Shown one piece after another: positions 16,201 through 22,876 of a stretch of DNA of 34,626 bases (the first letter of the stretch is position 1; each line of letters starts with the position of its first letter). The stretch covers positions 1-34,626 of IMG/VR virus record IMGVR_UViG_3300005860_000055; one strand, 5' to 3'. A model generated the notes under the pieces. That model searched no databases, was not told the DNA's origin, and worked only from the letters and a program-made list of their open reading frames with translations. The position numbers were made by a program, and so were the translations under genes. The stretch is from a virus.

Positions 16201-17191
16201 TTGGGACAATTACAATTTGCAAGACCCGAAAGAGTGGGTCAGGCTATTTATGAAAGACTGGACTAAGCTTTTTGAAATTCATATACCTATTGTTGACAGC
16301 CGTGGGCATTACAGAGTGTTTACTTTGAGCCTTTTAGGTTTCGATATAGAGCCTTTAGAGATGATTGGTTTAACGCAATTTTCGAAAAATCTGTATGAGG
16401 CGTTTACTCATCCTACGATGAGTATAGAGCAAAGGTCGTTAAAAGTTACTTTAGGAACGTTAAGAGAATGGTTGGAATTCTGGTTTAGAAAAGGAAGTAT
16501 GGCAGTAAGAACTTTAATCAAGATGTATGAAGCGACTAAGCCGAGGTATTCTACTATTAAAGAAGAAGGAGTTACTTTTGAAGAGGCTTTTTATGATTTA
16601 GTTCAGGGCTTTGCTCCTTTGGCGGCTTTACAGCTTATAGCGCCTGTTAGGTATCCTTACAAGGCGACACCTGAAAACAGAGAAGCTATGCTTTTTGCTA
16701 CTCGGTTAAACATGTTGGGAATGAAAACTCGAGTGCATGAGACTTTGACAATGCAATTATTTGATAACAGACACAGACCGCAAATAGTTTCTGAGATTTT
16801 AACTGAGTGGTTGCGTTCATATAGGGAGATAAAGCGGGCTGAGAAAAAGTCTGGTTTAAGTTCTCCCAAGACGAAGGATGTTTATTCAAGTTTGATTGTA
16901 TCTTTAAGTCATGCTTATTACAGTTACTATTTGTATCCTTGGTTGAAAAATAAAGCGCATAAAGACTTAAAAGAAATTAAAAAGGAAGCAAAGGAAATTT
17001 TGTTAATGATGAAGGAGGACATAAAGAATTCAGCTTTGCCGAGCAAGGTTAAGCGTGATTTATGGAATTCTATTCAGAGGCGATTTGAAAGTGAGTTACG
17101 TGATGCCTATAGAGCTATAGCAAAGAGAGATTTGCCTGATATAATAGAGAAGAAGATAGAGGAATATCGTATGCGTAGGGAGGTGGAATAA
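13241..17191 (+). CDS. Giant internal virion protein (gp16-like / large polyvalent protein)
   Basis: A 1,316-residue protein, the largest in the window. The N-terminal region carries a hydrophobic stretch (FTLGSFLIPEVGLVTLPFRL). Around residue 727-760 is RWMKRFILFWSPLFHATALT, and near 930-960 is YRFFFFAPDWYLTLFHNFRT; both resemble a conserved domain of phage internal proteins (LPD38-type large polyvalent proteins: '.RF.lFaPdw....'). The C-terminus is very basic and helical. No transglycosylase or protease motif was seen. The expected role is ejection with the DNA and formation of a channel across the host envelope. The ribosome site is tagggggcaata. Confidence 0.6.
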   Translation: MTEQENIKAPKQKSTKGAIFYPIRWLDKDTQIILEPPKQTTKKDSPPPLVIKYPTTSGAVETVLEVAGPPEVSEQIKKKREAIKSFAWQFATDSIFTLGSFLIPEVGLVTLPFRLLRMRRAAEAIGTFLANVDKIKAFRYMKPLAEEFKTAVFVSAGEHLVSQFTDKVKSPPLFHVYQDFLLGRAFLEAGGKGLKVGFKAGRIASKKLIDYAYGKFPKLPEYVNKAINVFFKTFTGLSFEAWKTLNKLSGKLQPQLLEAAIAQKFFSALDKPEVAKELEQYIPHLRGRIHEGSKFISEESLQEIQKIIPEFDRNKLNQLSDVVLLYFLRQDNLTSPVVGAFTESVLQGRYNAPVFRRDFWEELKADFKELWEESKQAYVENAWRMVRGAVATAKEGLKIPKKKPTEEKTLDKMARTFLERLYQENMAKYRSGRVTILHYLFKPLFELHGHDPFKLLTEGLKVNVDTKKLAQMVKTLNNSRQQSFSIFLEKLGEYAYKYATDLFFVSNRAWQLLKGDLRGLERLWNKELKKTAEEYYEQYIPRIGFKHYMLAPTMKEAKFTDIVEALDLDKVYSEHIIEHMQRFAITKPLRPRFYHSIEDALSIGIPKAIVDTLKKYPHLINEPEKLAEAVAKEFGFTGGLTIPKWVANRFIIPKFMDNLYKHVDEIIAHPEIVKKLGDPTVGKQLFTLMDKKVEMTTGMLDALKDYFLAITGRNAQAWQESKLFTFNRWMKRFILFWSPLFHATALTLSGLAIAEKYKIRAWDIVGRAYLDSMQVMLRGLSHPEFGYMAKEVTKVINDLTKQGYKINEIILSGWNEGEALWGNYILTGRNILQELLQKGDLQAFKEVAKEFEKFEKKLKIDELFHIAHAPERWLWAGYYQALKLRTAYNLVNAYKKGLMTAEELVQNLNTINYIYGGLHTWFYVDPKKAQLYRFFFFAPDWYLTLFHNFRTWLYGDAPLVANFFPSILRMRFYLSVYANYAFNGHSPWDNYNLQDPKEWVRLFMKDWTKLFEIHIPIVDSRGHYRVFTLSLLGFDIEPLEMIGLTQFSKNLYEAFTHPTMSIEQRSLKVTLGTLREWLEFWFRKGSMAVRTLIKMYEATKPRYSTIKEEGVTFEEAFYDLVQGFAPLAALQLIAPVRYPYKATPENREAMLFATRLNMLGMKTRVHETLTMQLFDNRHRPQIVSEILTEWLRSYREIKRAEKKSGLSSPKTKDVYSSLIVSLSHAYYSYYLYPWLKNKAHKDLKEIKKEAKEILLMMKEDIKNSALPSKVKRDLWNSIQRRFESELRDAYRAIAKRDLPDIIEKKIEEYRMRREVE

Positions 17192-17730
17192 TGCCTAAGA
17201 CTTGGAAGGAGTTAGCAGAGGAGCTTAAGAGTTTAGCTGAGGTGATTTTAGAGCAAGCAAAGCGGGCGTTTAGCGAGGGGGATGTAGAAAGGGGGCTAAT
17301 GTTAACGAAGGAGTTCAGAAATGCGATACGGACAGCAGGAGAACTGAATATGATAGCTCAGGGAGCAGGAGAATTAGAGGAAGAGTTTGAAGAGGAAGAT
17401 ATAGAGAAAGCTTTAGGTTTAGAAGATGAAGAAAGTGAAGAAATAGAAGAAGAAATTGAAGAGGAGGAGGAGGAAGATGAAGAGGAAGACTTTGATACCG
17501 ATGACGATAACGAGCTTGAAGAAGAGATTACAGAGGAGGAAGATGAAGAGGAAGACTTCGACACCGATGACGATGGAGACCTTGAAGAAGAGGTTACAGT
17601 TGATGAAGTTGAGGTGGCTTCCTCTGGGGAGAAGATTATTGAGCAAAAAAGGAAAATAAACAGTCAAGTAGGCGAAAGTTTAATAACACTCGAGCAGATT
17701 TTGAGGGGGATAGCAAGGAAAAAAACTTAA
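17191..17730 (+). CDS. Highly acidic protein with duplicated Asp-rich EF-hand-like loops
   Basis: A 179-residue protein. A helical N-terminus (TWKELAEELKSLAEVILEQA) leads to an acid run from about residue 62 to 135. Inside it a 22-residue unit is duplicated: EEDEEEDFDTDDDNELEEE then EEDEEEDFDTDDDGDLEEE. The core DTDDDGDLEEE resembles a Ca-binding DxDxDG loop. The C-terminus returns to a normal helix (ESLITLEQILRGIARKK). It overlaps the giant internal gene by taATG. Candidate roles are a chaperone for basic virion proteins, a DNA mimic, or a Ca-responsive component; none is shown. Confidence 0.6.
   Translation: MPKTWKELAEELKSLAEVILEQAKRAFSEGDVERGLMLTKEFRNAIRTAGELNMIAQGAGELEEEFEEEDIEKALGLEDEESEEIEEEIEEEEEEDEEEDFDTDDDNELEEEITEEEDEEEDFDTDDDGDLEEEVTVDEVEVASSGEKIIEQKRKINSQVGESLITLEQILRGIARKKT
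17470..17601 (+). repeat. Two tandem 66-bp coding repeats
   Basis: Units 17470-17535 and 17536-17601 encode 22 residues each and share nearly all bases (gaggaagatgaagaggaaga then ttcgacaccgatgac or its variant). Several differences are third-position changes, so the acid pattern has been retained under selection after duplication. Confidence 0.8.
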
Positions 17731-17742
17731 AGAGGTAAAAGG

Positions 17743-17988
17743 ATGCCTAAACAGAAGAGCGCCCCGACAGGGGCAAGTCAGGATAGTAAGCTTATTGGGT
17801 CTTTTGTGAGCATTTTAATTGGTATTTTAGCAAACATGAGAAATGTTCTTTATGTTTATACTACCACTTTGTCGGCTTATCTTTTTTATGAGGCAATGAA
17901 TAAGGATGTTATTTTTACTTTACCTGTGCTGGGTTTTTTAGCTATCAGTTATTTCCCGATTTTCTATAGACGCAAAAATAATGATTAA
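17743..17988 (+). CDS. Small two-span membrane protein (second holin candidate)
   Basis: An 81-residue protein. A polar N-terminus (PKQKSAPTGASQDSK) is followed by two or three hydrophobic segments (LIGSFVSILIGILANM; VLYVYTTTLSAYLFYEA; VIFTLPVLGFLAISYFPIFY) and a basic end (RRKNND). This matches class II/III holins in size and topology. It lies far from the lysozyme and directly before the terminase genes. It overlaps the next gene by eight bases. Its function is not certain. Confidence 0.55.
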   Translation: MPKQKSAPTGASQDSKLIGSFVSILIGILANMRNVLYVYTTTLSAYLFYEAMNKDVIFTLPVLGFLAISYFPIFYRRKNND

Positions 17989-18253
17989 TCCTGACAAAGA
18001 GACGCTTAAGCTTATTCAGAAGTTTTATATTTTGCTTGAGAGTGCTCATCCTGCAAGGCGAAGGATTATTGCTACGAAGATACTCGAAGAGTTTATGCCG
18101 TTTGTCGTAGGAAAAGGCGGGAAAGTAGACAGTAGATACGATGCAGATGTGTTTACTCGGGCTAAGCAAGTTGGTAGTTATTTGATAAATCATTACGGCA
18201 AGGTGGGATATCTTTTGCTCGAATACTTCATTAAGTATCATGAGATATGTTGA
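17981..18253 (+). CDS. Possible small terminase subunit
   Basis: A 90-residue helical basic protein (ETLKLIQKFYILLESAHPAR; VFTRAKQVGSYLINHYGKVG) placed immediately before, and overlapping by seven bases, the large terminase. Position is the main argument for a TerS role, that is DNA recognition during packaging. No classical helix-turn-helix was recognised and the protein is shorter than most TerS, so it is listed as a candidate only. Confidence 0.4.
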   Translation: MINPDKETLKLIQKFYILLESAHPARRRIIATKILEEFMPFVVGKGGKVDSRYDADVFTRAKQVGSYLINHYGKVGYLLLEYFIKYHEIC

Positions 18254-19998
18254 GAGAGCTAATCAAGAAATTTTGGGCTTGGTCAAAGTATCTGAAAATC
18301 AACTCGAAAGATTACGGTCTTATTAAGTTTAGTCCTGAAAGGTGGTGGGGTTCTCAGAAGTGGTTGCTAAAGGCTATTTATACTGCTGAAGATGATCAGA
18401 GGACTTTTGTAGTTCTCAAGGCAAGACAGCTTGGTATTACTTCTCTTTGTAATGCATTAACGCTATTTTATCATCAGTTCATTCCTAATTCTAAGGGAGC
18501 TGTTTTTGTAGCGAATTACAACGACATTGATTACATCAGGAAGACTATCGTTCATGATTTTTATGACATGCTTGATGAAAAGGTTAGGGTGATGTTGACG
18601 CATAGTTCAAGGGAGGGGTTGCGTTTTGCTAATAATTCTACCATTCATTTTATTTACACTTCGAAGCGAGTTACAGGGCAGGGCAAGGCTGGGCGTGGTA
18701 GGGGTTATAATTTTCTACATGCGACTGAGGTTGCGTATTTTAACTCATGGGAGGATTTGAATGCGATACAAGCTTCTCTTTCTGATGTGCATCCTTATCG
18801 GCTCTACATTTATGAGAGCACTGCTAATGGATATAACGAGTTTTATGACCTCTATGAGATAGCGAAGACTTCGCCAGCAATGAAAGCTGTTTTTATTGGT
18901 TGGTGGACTAAGGAAACTTATCGATTGAAGCCTGAGAGCAACATTTACAAGCATTATTCTTATCCGCCGAATAAAGAGGAGAAAGAATGGATTAAGGCTG
19001 TTAAGCAATTATACGGTTATGAGATAACGATGGAGCAGTTGGCGTGGTGGCGTTATCAGATGTGGGATAGGTATCGTGGACATAAGATGTATGCTTTGCA
19101 AGAGTTACCATTTTTTGAAGACCAAGCATTCCAGCTATCTGGAGACAGATTTTTTGATGCTGTTATTTTGAAACAGTATGAAGATGAGATTAAAAAAGAG
19201 CTTGCTAACGGAGCTATTAGAGAAAAGCACTATAGGCTTACTTATGATGGGGAAAGGTTTGTATTTGAGGAGACTGGTTCAGACAAGGCGAATTTAACTA
19301 TTTGGGAGTTTCCTTCAGCTCATTGTGTTTATGTTTTAGGGGCTGATCCGACGATGGGAGCTAACCCTGACAGTGACAACGCTGTAATTTCTATTTGGCG
19401 ATGCGAAGAGGACAAAATAATTCAAGTTGCTGAGTTTGTGGATAATCAGGTGCCTCCTCAGATTTTTGCTCGGTATATTTTGCTTTTAGGTGGGCTTTAC
19501 AATGGGGCTTATGTAAATTTGGAAGTAACGGGACCTGGGCAAACAACTTTGAAGGAGTTTGATTATTTGCGTTCGCAAGGATGGGTGCCTGAAGTTGTAA
19601 TGGATGAAGTCACGAAAGAAGTTCTACAAAACAACATCAAATACATACGAGATTATCTTTATTACAGAGCAGATAGCTTCAGGCGGAGCTTTTTGAGGCA
19701 TTGGAAGACAACTCCTGATTTGAAGGTTGATTTAATGCAGATGTTTAAAGGATGTGTGCATGAAAAAAAGACGGTGATAAGGTCGAGGGCTTTATTGAAG
19801 GAGATGGCTAAGGTTGTGAAGGATGGCTCAGTGATAGAGGCTGAGAGCGGGTTCCATGATGATAGAGTTATTGCTGGGGCTTTAGCGGTTGAATATTGGA
19901 TAAGATACTTAAGAGGCAAGGTGCATTCATTGAAGCGGAGCTTTTCTTTAGGTCAGAAAGTTCTCAGAATTGGCAACGTGACTATTCCGCTTCACTAA
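18247..19998 (+). CDS. terL: Terminase large subunit
   Basis: A 583-residue packaging motor ATPase and nuclease. Residues about 55-70 hold FVVLKARQLGITSLCNALTL, the TerL variant of Walker A (KARQLGiT). YNFLHATEVAYF (about 157-168) is Walker B with the catalytic Glu. VLGADPTMGANPDSDNAVIS (about 362-380) starts the RNase H-like nuclease with its first metal Asp, and SGFHDDRVIAGALAVEYW near residue 540 holds the later Asp pair. The length is normal and no break is seen. It is the last gene of the rightward block; its stop overlaps the stop of the opposing gene. Confidence 0.92.
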   Translation: MLRELIKKFWAWSKYLKINSKDYGLIKFSPERWWGSQKWLLKAIYTAEDDQRTFVVLKARQLGITSLCNALTLFYHQFIPNSKGAVFVANYNDIDYIRKTIVHDFYDMLDEKVRVMLTHSSREGLRFANNSTIHFIYTSKRVTGQGKAGRGRGYNFLHATEVAYFNSWEDLNAIQASLSDVHPYRLYIYESTANGYNEFYDLYEIAKTSPAMKAVFIGWWTKETYRLKPESNIYKHYSYPPNKEEKEWIKAVKQLYGYEITMEQLAWWRYQMWDRYRGHKMYALQELPFFEDQAFQLSGDRFFDAVILKQYEDEIKKELANGAIREKHYRLTYDGERFVFEETGSDKANLTIWEFPSAHCVYVLGADPTMGANPDSDNAVISIWRCEEDKIIQVAEFVDNQVPPQIFARYILLLGGLYNGAYVNLEVTGPGQTTLKEFDYLRSQGWVPEVVMDEVTKEVLQNNIKYIRDYLYYRADSFRRSFLRHWKTTPDLKVDLMQMFKGCVHEKKTVIRSRALLKEMAKVVKDGSVIEAESGFHDDRVIAGALAVEYWIRYLRGKVHSLKRSFSLGQKVLRIGNVTIPLH

Positions 19999-20639
19999 AT
20001 TAGGATGGTTTTAGTTTTTTTGTTTTTCAGTTCTTGTTCTTTTTTGGCTTGCTCGTAGCGATACAAAAAGTAATTATCAACGATGTTTTCTTCTTCTACT
20101 TCGAAGTGAGAAAGGAGTTCATTGAAGGTCATTTTTTCTCCTCGGAGGATGCCTTTGCTTTTTAAGCGTTCGAAAGCTTTTTCAAGGCAATTTTTTGTGA
20201 AGTAGCGTTTAACTCCTCTGATACAGAGCGCATCGGTTAAAGTAAGGAGAGCGATAGGCAAAGGATTTCGTAGGAAAATGGGATGGATTAAGCCATAAAG
20301 AGTAGCCCACATTTTAGCCATTTCCTTGGGGAATTTTAGGAGAAAGTAAAGATAAAGCACTCTTACTTCGCAAGCGAGGTCCTGAAGGTCAGAAGGGATA
20401 AACATTTTGGCGTATTTGCGTTTAAGATTTTTGAAAAAGGCAGCTTCAGCCTTCAGGACCTCTTTTAAATCTTTGAAGTCAACAAGGTTGATATTGAATT
20501 CTTGCATTATAGTTTGCCAGATTTCTTCAAAGGTCTTCTTGTTTTCTACATGCTTGATAAACATTAAGGTCATCGTTGTATAGATAACATCATGGAAGGT
20601 ATGCAAAAAGCGATTGCCTATTTTATGTTGCTTGCTCAT
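19995..20639 (-). CDS. Unknown helical protein at the convergent boundary
   Basis: A 214-residue protein of no recognised family, helical, with hydrophobic stretches (VIYTTMTLMFIKHVENKKTF; LYLYFLLKFPKEMAKMWATL; LPIALLTLTDALCI) and a basic C-terminus. A segment near residue 150 (RGVKRYFTKNCLEKAFERLK) looks like a small winged-helix-type helix pair but cannot be assigned. It starts two bases after the Cas4-like gene ends and has no ribosome site of its own, so it is probably translationally coupled to the nuclease and may work with it. Confidence 0.6.
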   Translation of the reverse strand: MSKQHKIGNRFLHTFHDVIYTTMTLMFIKHVENKKTFEEIWQTIMQEFNINLVDFKDLKEVLKAEAAFFKNLKRKYAKMFIPSDLQDLACEVRVLYLYFLLKFPKEMAKMWATLYGLIHPIFLRNPLPIALLTLTDALCIRGVKRYFTKNCLEKAFERLKSKGILRGEKMTFNELLSHFEVEEENIVDNYFLYRYEQAKKEQELKNKKTKTILI

Positions 20640-20640
20640 C

Positions 20641-21633
20641 TTACAAAGCTTCTATCGTTATTCTGCATCTTGGGGCTTTGACAGCGTATTGCTGTTTGAT
20701 TTCTTTAGGCACTTGATACTCAGTTTGCCAATAAAGCTTCTGCTTGATGACAAACCTATCAACAACATAAAACTTCTCTGTTTCATTTCTGCTGAGCATT
20801 TCTGCTTGCATATCTTTTGGAATAGTGAAGGCTTCTTTAATTTTCTCAGTTAACTCCTCGTATCTTTTAGCATATTCCTCAAGTTCGGCTCTTTCTTTCA
20901 ATATCATGAGGAGCTCGTTATCTTCACGGAAAATGATTTTCTCTGCTCCTTGCATCTCAGTTAGGCACATATGCTTATAGGGGCACATCAGACAAATAGA
21001 CAAATCATCAGGTTTGGTTTTCCATAACGGTTCAGGGTAGGTTCGTTTTTCTACATGCTCGTTAATTCTCTTTGCTTTTTCTAAAATTTCCAGAGCTCGA
21101 TCCTCATCTAAGGACATATGAATTTCCTTCCAAGAGCCATCGAAACCTCTCAAAATAAAAATCCCGCCTTCTATTTTTTCTCCTTGCTCTCTCATCATGT
21201 AAAGATACAGATTAAGTTGATGGTAGTAGCCTCTAAAGTAAAATTTGTCTGCCTCTAAAAAGTCCTCAGCTTTATTGAATTTCCGAAGGTTCCAGCTTTC
21301 CATTGATTTAATTTCGATGGCATAAACTTTCCCGTTAGTCAGGATTTTCCCGTCTATTTTCCCGCTAATCTGATAATCTCGCAAAAAATAAGGGACTTGC
21401 TGATGGATAACCTCGAAGCCCGCTTGAAGTAAATCGATAATTGTTTGCCTCTCGATGAGTTTCCCCATTTCCATTTTCATTAAGACTGAGGTAGGAAGCG
21501 GTGCCTTCTGATCCCAATGCAACCGCTCGAAAACTAAATACCTTAGGCAAGGATGCCCTAAAGAAGAGCATCTGTTACTATTAACGGGGAATTGGACTGG
21601 TTGATACTTTTCTTTAATTTTTTCTACTATCAT
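20641..21633 (-). CDS. Cas4/RecB-like PD-(D/E)XK nuclease with Fe-S-type cysteines
   Basis: A 330-residue protein. N-terminal RCSSLGHPCLRYLVFERL gives Cys22 and Cys29. ISGKIDGKILTNGKVYAIEIKSM (about residues 88-111) holds the nuclease Asp and the E-x-K motif. YYHQLNLYLYMM is the QxxxY motif. C-terminal CLMCPYKHMC (about 213-222) completes a Cas4/AddB-type 4Fe-4S cluster. The expected activity is a 5'-3' or end-processing exonuclease in recombination or genome maturation. It lies in an operon with a recombination-like protein (22162) under one promoter. A CRISPR-adaptation role is less likely because no cas1 or array is present. The C-terminal 100 residues are extra to the minimal fold. Confidence 0.8.
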   Translation of the reverse strand: MIVEKIKEKYQPVQFPVNSNRCSSLGHPCLRYLVFERLHWDQKAPLPTSVLMKMEMGKLIERQTIIDLLQAGFEVIHQQVPYFLRDYQISGKIDGKILTNGKVYAIEIKSMESWNLRKFNKAEDFLEADKFYFRGYYHQLNLYLYMMREQGEKIEGGIFILRGFDGSWKEIHMSLDEDRALEILEKAKRINEHVEKRTYPEPLWKTKPDDLSICLMCPYKHMCLTEMQGAEKIIFREDNELLMILKERAELEEYAKRYEELTEKIKEAFTIPKDMQAEMLSRNETEKFYVVDRFVIKQKLYWQTEYQVPKEIKQQYAVKAPRCRITIEAL

Positions 21634-21657
21634 TTTTGCCCTCCTTTTTGATGTTTT

Positions 21658-21894
21658 TTAGCTCTTTTTTCTTTTTCCGCCTATTCTAATTGTCCCCGTT
21701 TGTTCCTCAAAAATCTTCCTGAGTTGTATTTTTTCTTCCTCAGTCACATCAGTATAGTCGAGATAAAATCCAGACCTAAACCAAAACCTAACATCAGCTT
21801 CATTAGGATGTTTCTTTTTATTGCCAAAAGTCACGGCAACGATGTCTTCTTGTCTGAGAATATCTTCGTCTTCACCGATAACTATGAATGCCAT
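21658..21894 (-). CDS. Small unknown protein
   Basis: A 78-residue beta-rich protein (DEDILRQEDIVAVTFGNKKK; VRFWFRSGFYLDYTDVTEEE) with a basic end (IGGKRKK). The ribosome site gaggaggtg is eight bases before the ATG. The start overlaps the end of the 21882 gene. It belongs to the recombination operon between the nuclease and the recombination-like protein. Confidence 0.6.
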   Translation of the reverse strand: MAFIVIGEDEDILRQEDIVAVTFGNKKKHPNEADVRFWFRSGFYLDYTDVTEEEKIQLRKIFEEQTGTIRIGGKRKKS

Positions 21895-22169
21895 TTCATC
21901 ACCTCCTCTTTTGTTTTTTTATCAATTTTTTCTGTTGTTAGCATCTTCATTTCTAACTCTTCTATTTGCTTGTCAAGCTCCATTAAATACATTGACCTTG
22001 CGTAGTAAAAAAGTTTAACATAATGTTTTGCTTTTTCAAACATTCCAGCACTGATATAATTACACGCTATATAAGCATAGGAGTTCATCACAGTTTCTAA
22101 TCTCTGCAAAAGAGACCCTGTTGCTCGGCGTAAGTCTCGAACCACTATGTCTTTTATCGGTTTATCCAT
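21882..22169 (-). CDS. Small helical unknown protein of the recombination operon
   Basis: A 95-residue helical protein (RRATGSLLQRLETVMNSYAY; MFEKAKHYVKLFYYARSMYL; MELDKQIEELEMKMLTTEKI). It begins inside the end of the recombination-like gene, with aaggaggtaaaaaATG as ribosome site. No family is recognised; a partner of the recombination protein is a guess from coupling. Confidence 0.6.
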   Translation of the reverse strand: MDKPIKDIVVRDLRRATGSLLQRLETVMNSYAYIACNYISAGMFEKAKHYVKLFYYARSMYLMELDKQIEELEMKMLTTEKIDKKTKEEVMKWHS

Positions 22170-22803
22170 TTTTTACCTCCTTAGATTTGAACTCAACTTG
22201 CTGTTCTATCTTGCCTACCATTTTCATGACATCTTGAATATTAAGTCCTCGTAATCCTAACAAAGTAGAAACTCCTCTTGCAATCAAATTAGACCGTGCG
22301 GATTTGATAACATCTGAGAGCCTGATTTGATGCGGGGGAATGTCTTGTCCCTTAGCTCTACTGAAGAAAGGATCTCTGGAAGAGCGGATGCCGATTTCCT
22401 CGATGGTTTTATCTCCCCAAGTGAAGGTGCCCCGAAAGATTACTGTGAAGTGTCCATCTTGGTCGTATTTAATCTCAGGCTCACCTATTTTGTAGGAAAT
22501 GTTGAATAGGAGCATTAGTCGTTCAGCGCCGTAAGCTGAAAGATAGGCTCGACCACCAAAGTTAACCCAATCATACGGTTTCGTTAGCTTCAGGATGAGC
22601 ATTCTCTGTTTAGCGAGTGCTTCGAGCCGTTTCTCAGCCTTCTCCACTTCCTCAACGAAGTAATCCTTCTCCTCGACAACCGAGGGCAATCCAGAGAAAG
22701 CTTCTGCGACAGGATCTCCGTTGGTGATAATTTGAGTGTCTACTACCTCCTGAGCATGCCCATTTTGGGCTGTTTCTTGTTGCTTGTTGAAAAGCTCACT
22801 CAT
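22162..22803 (-). CDS. Probable phage recombination / single-strand-annealing-type protein
   Basis: A 213-residue protein. After a polar N-terminus and a coiled segment (VEEVEKAEKRLEALAKQRML), the pattern RAYLSAYGAERLMLLFNISY, EIGIRSSRDPFFSRAKGQDI and ARSNLIARGVSTLLGLRGLN resembles phage proteins tied to DNA recombination ('..R.a...G..T..sr..ff..........di..aA..n....a...llGl..l'). It is the first gene after a consensus promoter and shares its operon with a Cas4-like exonuclease, the usual pair for annealing-type recombination. Annealing activity is inferred; the family name is uncertain. The ribosome site is agggaggtggagcc. Confidence 0.5.
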   Translation of the reverse strand: MSELFNKQQETAQNGHAQEVVDTQIITNGDPVAEAFSGLPSVVEEKDYFVEEVEKAEKRLEALAKQRMLILKLTKPYDWVNFGGRAYLSAYGAERLMLLFNISYKIGEPEIKYDQDGHFTVIFRGTFTWGDKTIEEIGIRSSRDPFFSRAKGQDIPPHQIRLSDVIKSARSNLIARGVSTLLGLRGLNIQDVMKMVGKIEQQVEFKSKEVKNG

Positions 22804-22841
22804 GGCTCCACCTCCCTTTTTTTGTTTTTGCCTTTGCTTAA

Positions 22842-22870
22842 AATATAACTTAACTTTTTCATTTTGTCAA
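22842..22870 (-). promoter_or_regulatory. Promoter of the recombination operon
   Basis: On the minus strand: TTGACA (22870-22865), 17-base spacer, TATATT (22847-22842). The start would be near 22835, giving a leader of about 30 nt to the 22803 ATG. The spacer end plus -10 (AAAAGTTAAGTTATA) is identical to the promoter at 28226-28254. Confidence 0.8.
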
Positions 22871-22876
22871 GACCCC

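Noticed and set aside
17358-17564. Ser-rich minus-strand ORF
   Set aside because: It is the mirror image of the Glu/Asp codons (tcttcttcc) of the acidic gene; no ribosome site.
20641-21633. Cas4-like gene as part of a CRISPR-Cas system
   Set aside because: No repeat-spacer array, cas1 or cas2 is present; Cas4-like nucleases are frequent in phage recombination modules.
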